Source: Clostridia bacterium
GTDB lineage: Bacteria; Bacillota_A; Clostridia; Christensenellales; Aristaeellaceae
Direction: 5' to 3'
Assembly (NCBI GenBank): GCA_017432405.1
Contig: JAFRJF010000263.1
Coordinates: 1 to 5,764, forward strand
DNA length: 5,764 nucleotides
The translations under genes and the position numbers were made by a program. The notes below the pieces were generated by a model. It did not search any database and was not told the DNA's origin. It worked only from the letters and a program-made list of their open reading frames with translations. Shown here piece by piece: positions 5,000 through 5,764 of this stretch. Numbering within the stretch: the first letter of the stretch is position 1; the number at the start of each line of letters is the position of its first letter.

Positions 5000-5410
5000 T
5001 CATATGACCACCCCGTCCAGATGGTCCACCTCGTGTTGTATGATCTGGGCGATCCACCCGGAAAAACGCTGCCGACGCGGTTTCCAACCGTCGTCCAGCC
5101 AGGTGACCTCGATGTTCTGATAGCGGGTCGTCCGACGCGTGCCGTCGAGGGACAGGCACCCCTCCTCAGCCTCATAGGGCGTATCACGCCGAACGATTTC
5201 AGGGTTGTACATCACCACGTCCACGGGACCCATACCCACGACGATGACACGCTTGCGGACCCCGATCATATTGGCGGCCATGCCCGCACACTTGTCCCGG
5301 TTGGCGTGAAGCGTTTCCCTCAAATCCCGCCCAACGGCCACATCTGCCCTGTCGGCGATTTCGGATTTCTGCCCAAGAAACACGACGTCCCTGACGATCG
5401 AACGAATCAA
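5000..5410 (-). CDS. def: Short peptide deformylase-like protein
   Basis: 136 aa metallo-hydrolase of the polypeptide deformylase fold, which in bacteria removes the formyl group from new N-terminal methionines at the ribosome. Motif II is EEGCLSL (82-88), with metal ligand C85. Motif III is QHEVDHLDG (125-133), with ligands H126 and H130 and catalytic E127. Motif I, usually GxGxAAxQ, reads CAGMAANMIG at 41-50, so the conserved glutamine is N47. The protein ends three residues after HEVDHLDG, without the C-terminal tail of the main enzyme. I recall this short AAN type from many Clostridia, often beside a second, canonical def gene; whether it is a full deformylase is unsure. The start is TTG (5408-5410), supported by GGAGG eight bases upstream and by the usual family N-terminus (MIRSIVRDVVFLGQKSE). 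It is not next to fmt, and converges with the hotdog gene with one base between stops. Confidence 0.93.
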   Translation of the reverse strand: MIRSIVRDVVFLGQKSEIADRADVAVGRDLRETLHANRDKCAGMAANMIGVRKRVIVVGMGPVDVVMYNPEIVRRDTPYEAEEGCLSLDGTRRTTRYQNIEVTWLDDGWKPRRQRFSGWIAQIIQHEVDHLDGVVI

Positions 5411-5418
5411 GCGGCTCC

Positions 5419-5423
5419 CCTCC
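5419..5423 (-). promoter_or_regulatory. Ribosome binding site supporting the TTG start of the deformylase gene
   Basis: GGAGG on the minus strand, within a longer purine run, lies eight bases upstream of the TTG at 5408-5410. No in-frame ATG exists near the expected N-terminus, so this site decides the start. Confidence 0.75.
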
Positions 5424-5443
5424 CCTGCGATTACGATGTCTCT

Positions 5444-5472
5444 ATCCTAGCACGAGCCTGCCACTCCGTCCA
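5444..5472 (-). promoter_or_regulatory. Weak candidate promoter of the deformylase gene
   Basis: On the minus strand, -35 TGGACG (5467-5472) and -10 TAGGAT (5444-5449) are 17 bases apart, 8 of 12 consensus matches. It would start near 5437, about 27 bases before the TTG codon. It is the best candidate I see in that gap, but it is weak. Confidence 0.35.
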
Positions 5473-5482
5473 TCACAAGCTG

Positions 5483-5520
5483 TTAACAATTCGATCGTAT
5501 GAGAACGCTCATTTTGTTAA
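5483..5520. repeat. Nested inverted repeat between the deformylase and tRNA genes
   Basis: TTAACAA (5483-5489) and TTGTTAA (5514-5520) are exact inverted copies. Inside them, ATGAG (5499-5503) and CTCAT (5508-5512) form a second small stem with a 4-base loop. The element lies upstream of both divergent transcripts and could be an operator. I do not recognise the motif, and AT-rich arms like these can be chance. Confidence 0.3.
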
Positions 5521-5545
5521 ATATCCAAACACATCCTCCAGGCTA

Positions 5546-5575
5546 TGGACAAAACGCCTGCAAATGTGGTATAAT
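5546..5575 (+). promoter_or_regulatory. Extended -10 promoter of the tRNA genes
   Basis: -35 TGGACA (5546-5551), an 18-base spacer and -10 TATAAT (5570-5575). The bases TGG just before the -10 form an extended -10 (TGnTATAAT), which strengthens promoters. Transcription should start near 5582, leaving a pre-tRNA leader of about 24 bases for RNase P to remove. Stable RNA genes commonly have such strong promoters. Confidence 0.75.
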
Positions 5576-5605
5576 CCATAATTGTTAGCGGCGATTGATT
5601 GTCGC

Positions 5606-5681
5606 GCCAATGTAGCTCAGTTGGCAGAGCAGCGGTTTCGTAAACCGCAGGTCAAGGGTTCGAGTCCCTTCATTGGCTCCA
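5606..5681 (+). tRNA. tRNA-Thr, anticodon CGU
   Basis: A complete 76-base cloverleaf. The acceptor stem is GCCAATG (5606-5612) with CATTGGC (5671-5677). The anticodon stem is GCGGT/ACCGC around the loop TTCGTAA, with anticodon CGT at 5639-5641, which reads ACG threonine codons. The T arm AAGGG/CCCTT carries TTCGAGT. The discriminator is T5678, and CCA is encoded at 5679-5681. Only six bases separate it from the next tRNA, so the two are surely co-transcribed. Confidence 0.97.
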
Positions 5682-5687
5682 CGCCGA

Positions 5688-5764
5688 CGAGGTGTAGCGC
5701 AGTTTGGTAGCGCGTTTGGTTCGGGACCAAAAGGTCGCAGGTTCAAATCCTGTCACCTCGACCA
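5688..5764 (+). tRNA. tRNA-Pro, anticodon CGG
   Basis: A complete 77-base cloverleaf that ends exactly at the window edge. The acceptor stem is CGAGGTG (5688-5694) with CACCTCG (5754-5760); the unpaired-type C1 start is typical of bacterial proline tRNAs. The anticodon stem is TTTGG/CCAAA around the loop TTCGGGA, with anticodon CGG at 5722-5724, which reads CCG. The T loop is TTCAAAT. The discriminator is A5761 with encoded CCA. More tRNA genes may follow beyond the window. Confidence 0.97.

Noticed and set aside
5021..5581. A 186-codon plus-strand open frame across the deformylase gene and its promoter region
   Set aside because: It is antisense to a clear deformylase-like gene, has no family resemblance and ends inside the tRNA promoter.
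1..5764. Mobile element, CRISPR array, phage or toxin-antitoxin system
   Set aside because: I saw no transposase or integrase domains, no spaced direct repeats and no small paired genes. The tRNA genes at the right edge could be an attachment site, but no tRNA fragment repeat or integrase is in the window.

Overview
The window looks like ordinary chromosomal housekeeping DNA from a GC-rich Firmicute, most likely a Clostridia-type gut or rumen anaerobe. The evidence is strong AGGAGG ribosome binding sites, SigA-type promoters in AT-rich gaps, a CtsR-type heat-shock operator, a short clostridial-type peptide deformylase, and tRNA genes with encoded CCA ends. Codon third positions are rich in G and C. 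This placement is inference, because no rRNA or single-copy phylogenetic marker is present.

Layout from left to right: (1) The left edge holds the first 43 codons of a minus-strand, signal-peptide-bearing ABC-type substrate-binding protein. It has a near-perfect promoter, and its Shine-Dalgarno lies in a potential hairpin. (2) Upstream of it on the same strand is a Cof-type HAD-IIB phosphatase with its own promoter. (3) Two tandem hairpins separate this from a minus-strand small heat shock protein (Hsp20), whose promoter overlaps a CtsR operator. (4) Facing away from hsp20 is a plus-strand SDR nucleotide-sugar epimerase of the UDP-glucuronate 4-epimerase type. (5) A strong hairpin separates it from a convergent minus-strand AGCS sodium:alanine/glycine symporter. 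(6) Divergent from the symporter is a PaaI-like hotdog thioesterase. Its stop codon lies one base from the stop of a convergent, TTG-started peptide deformylase-like gene. (7) The right edge has a tRNA-Thr(CGU)-tRNA-Pro(CGG) pair behind an extended -10 promoter. The tRNA-Pro gene ends exactly at the window end.

Almost every gene appears to be its own transcription unit with its own promoter, so there is no multigene operon or joint pathway here. The genes cover sugar or ion uptake, phosphatase metabolism, heat-shock proteostasis, nucleotide-sugar conversion, amino-acid uptake, acyl-CoA or thioester hydrolysis, N-terminal processing and translation.

I found no clear sign of a new multi-gene system, mobile element, CRISPR array or prophage. 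The observations most worth a second look are regulatory: the CtsR site on hsp20, a hairpin that could shut off read-through transcripts of the substrate-binding protein gene, a one-base convergent gene junction without a terminator, and active-site substitutions in the deformylase-like and hotdog proteins.
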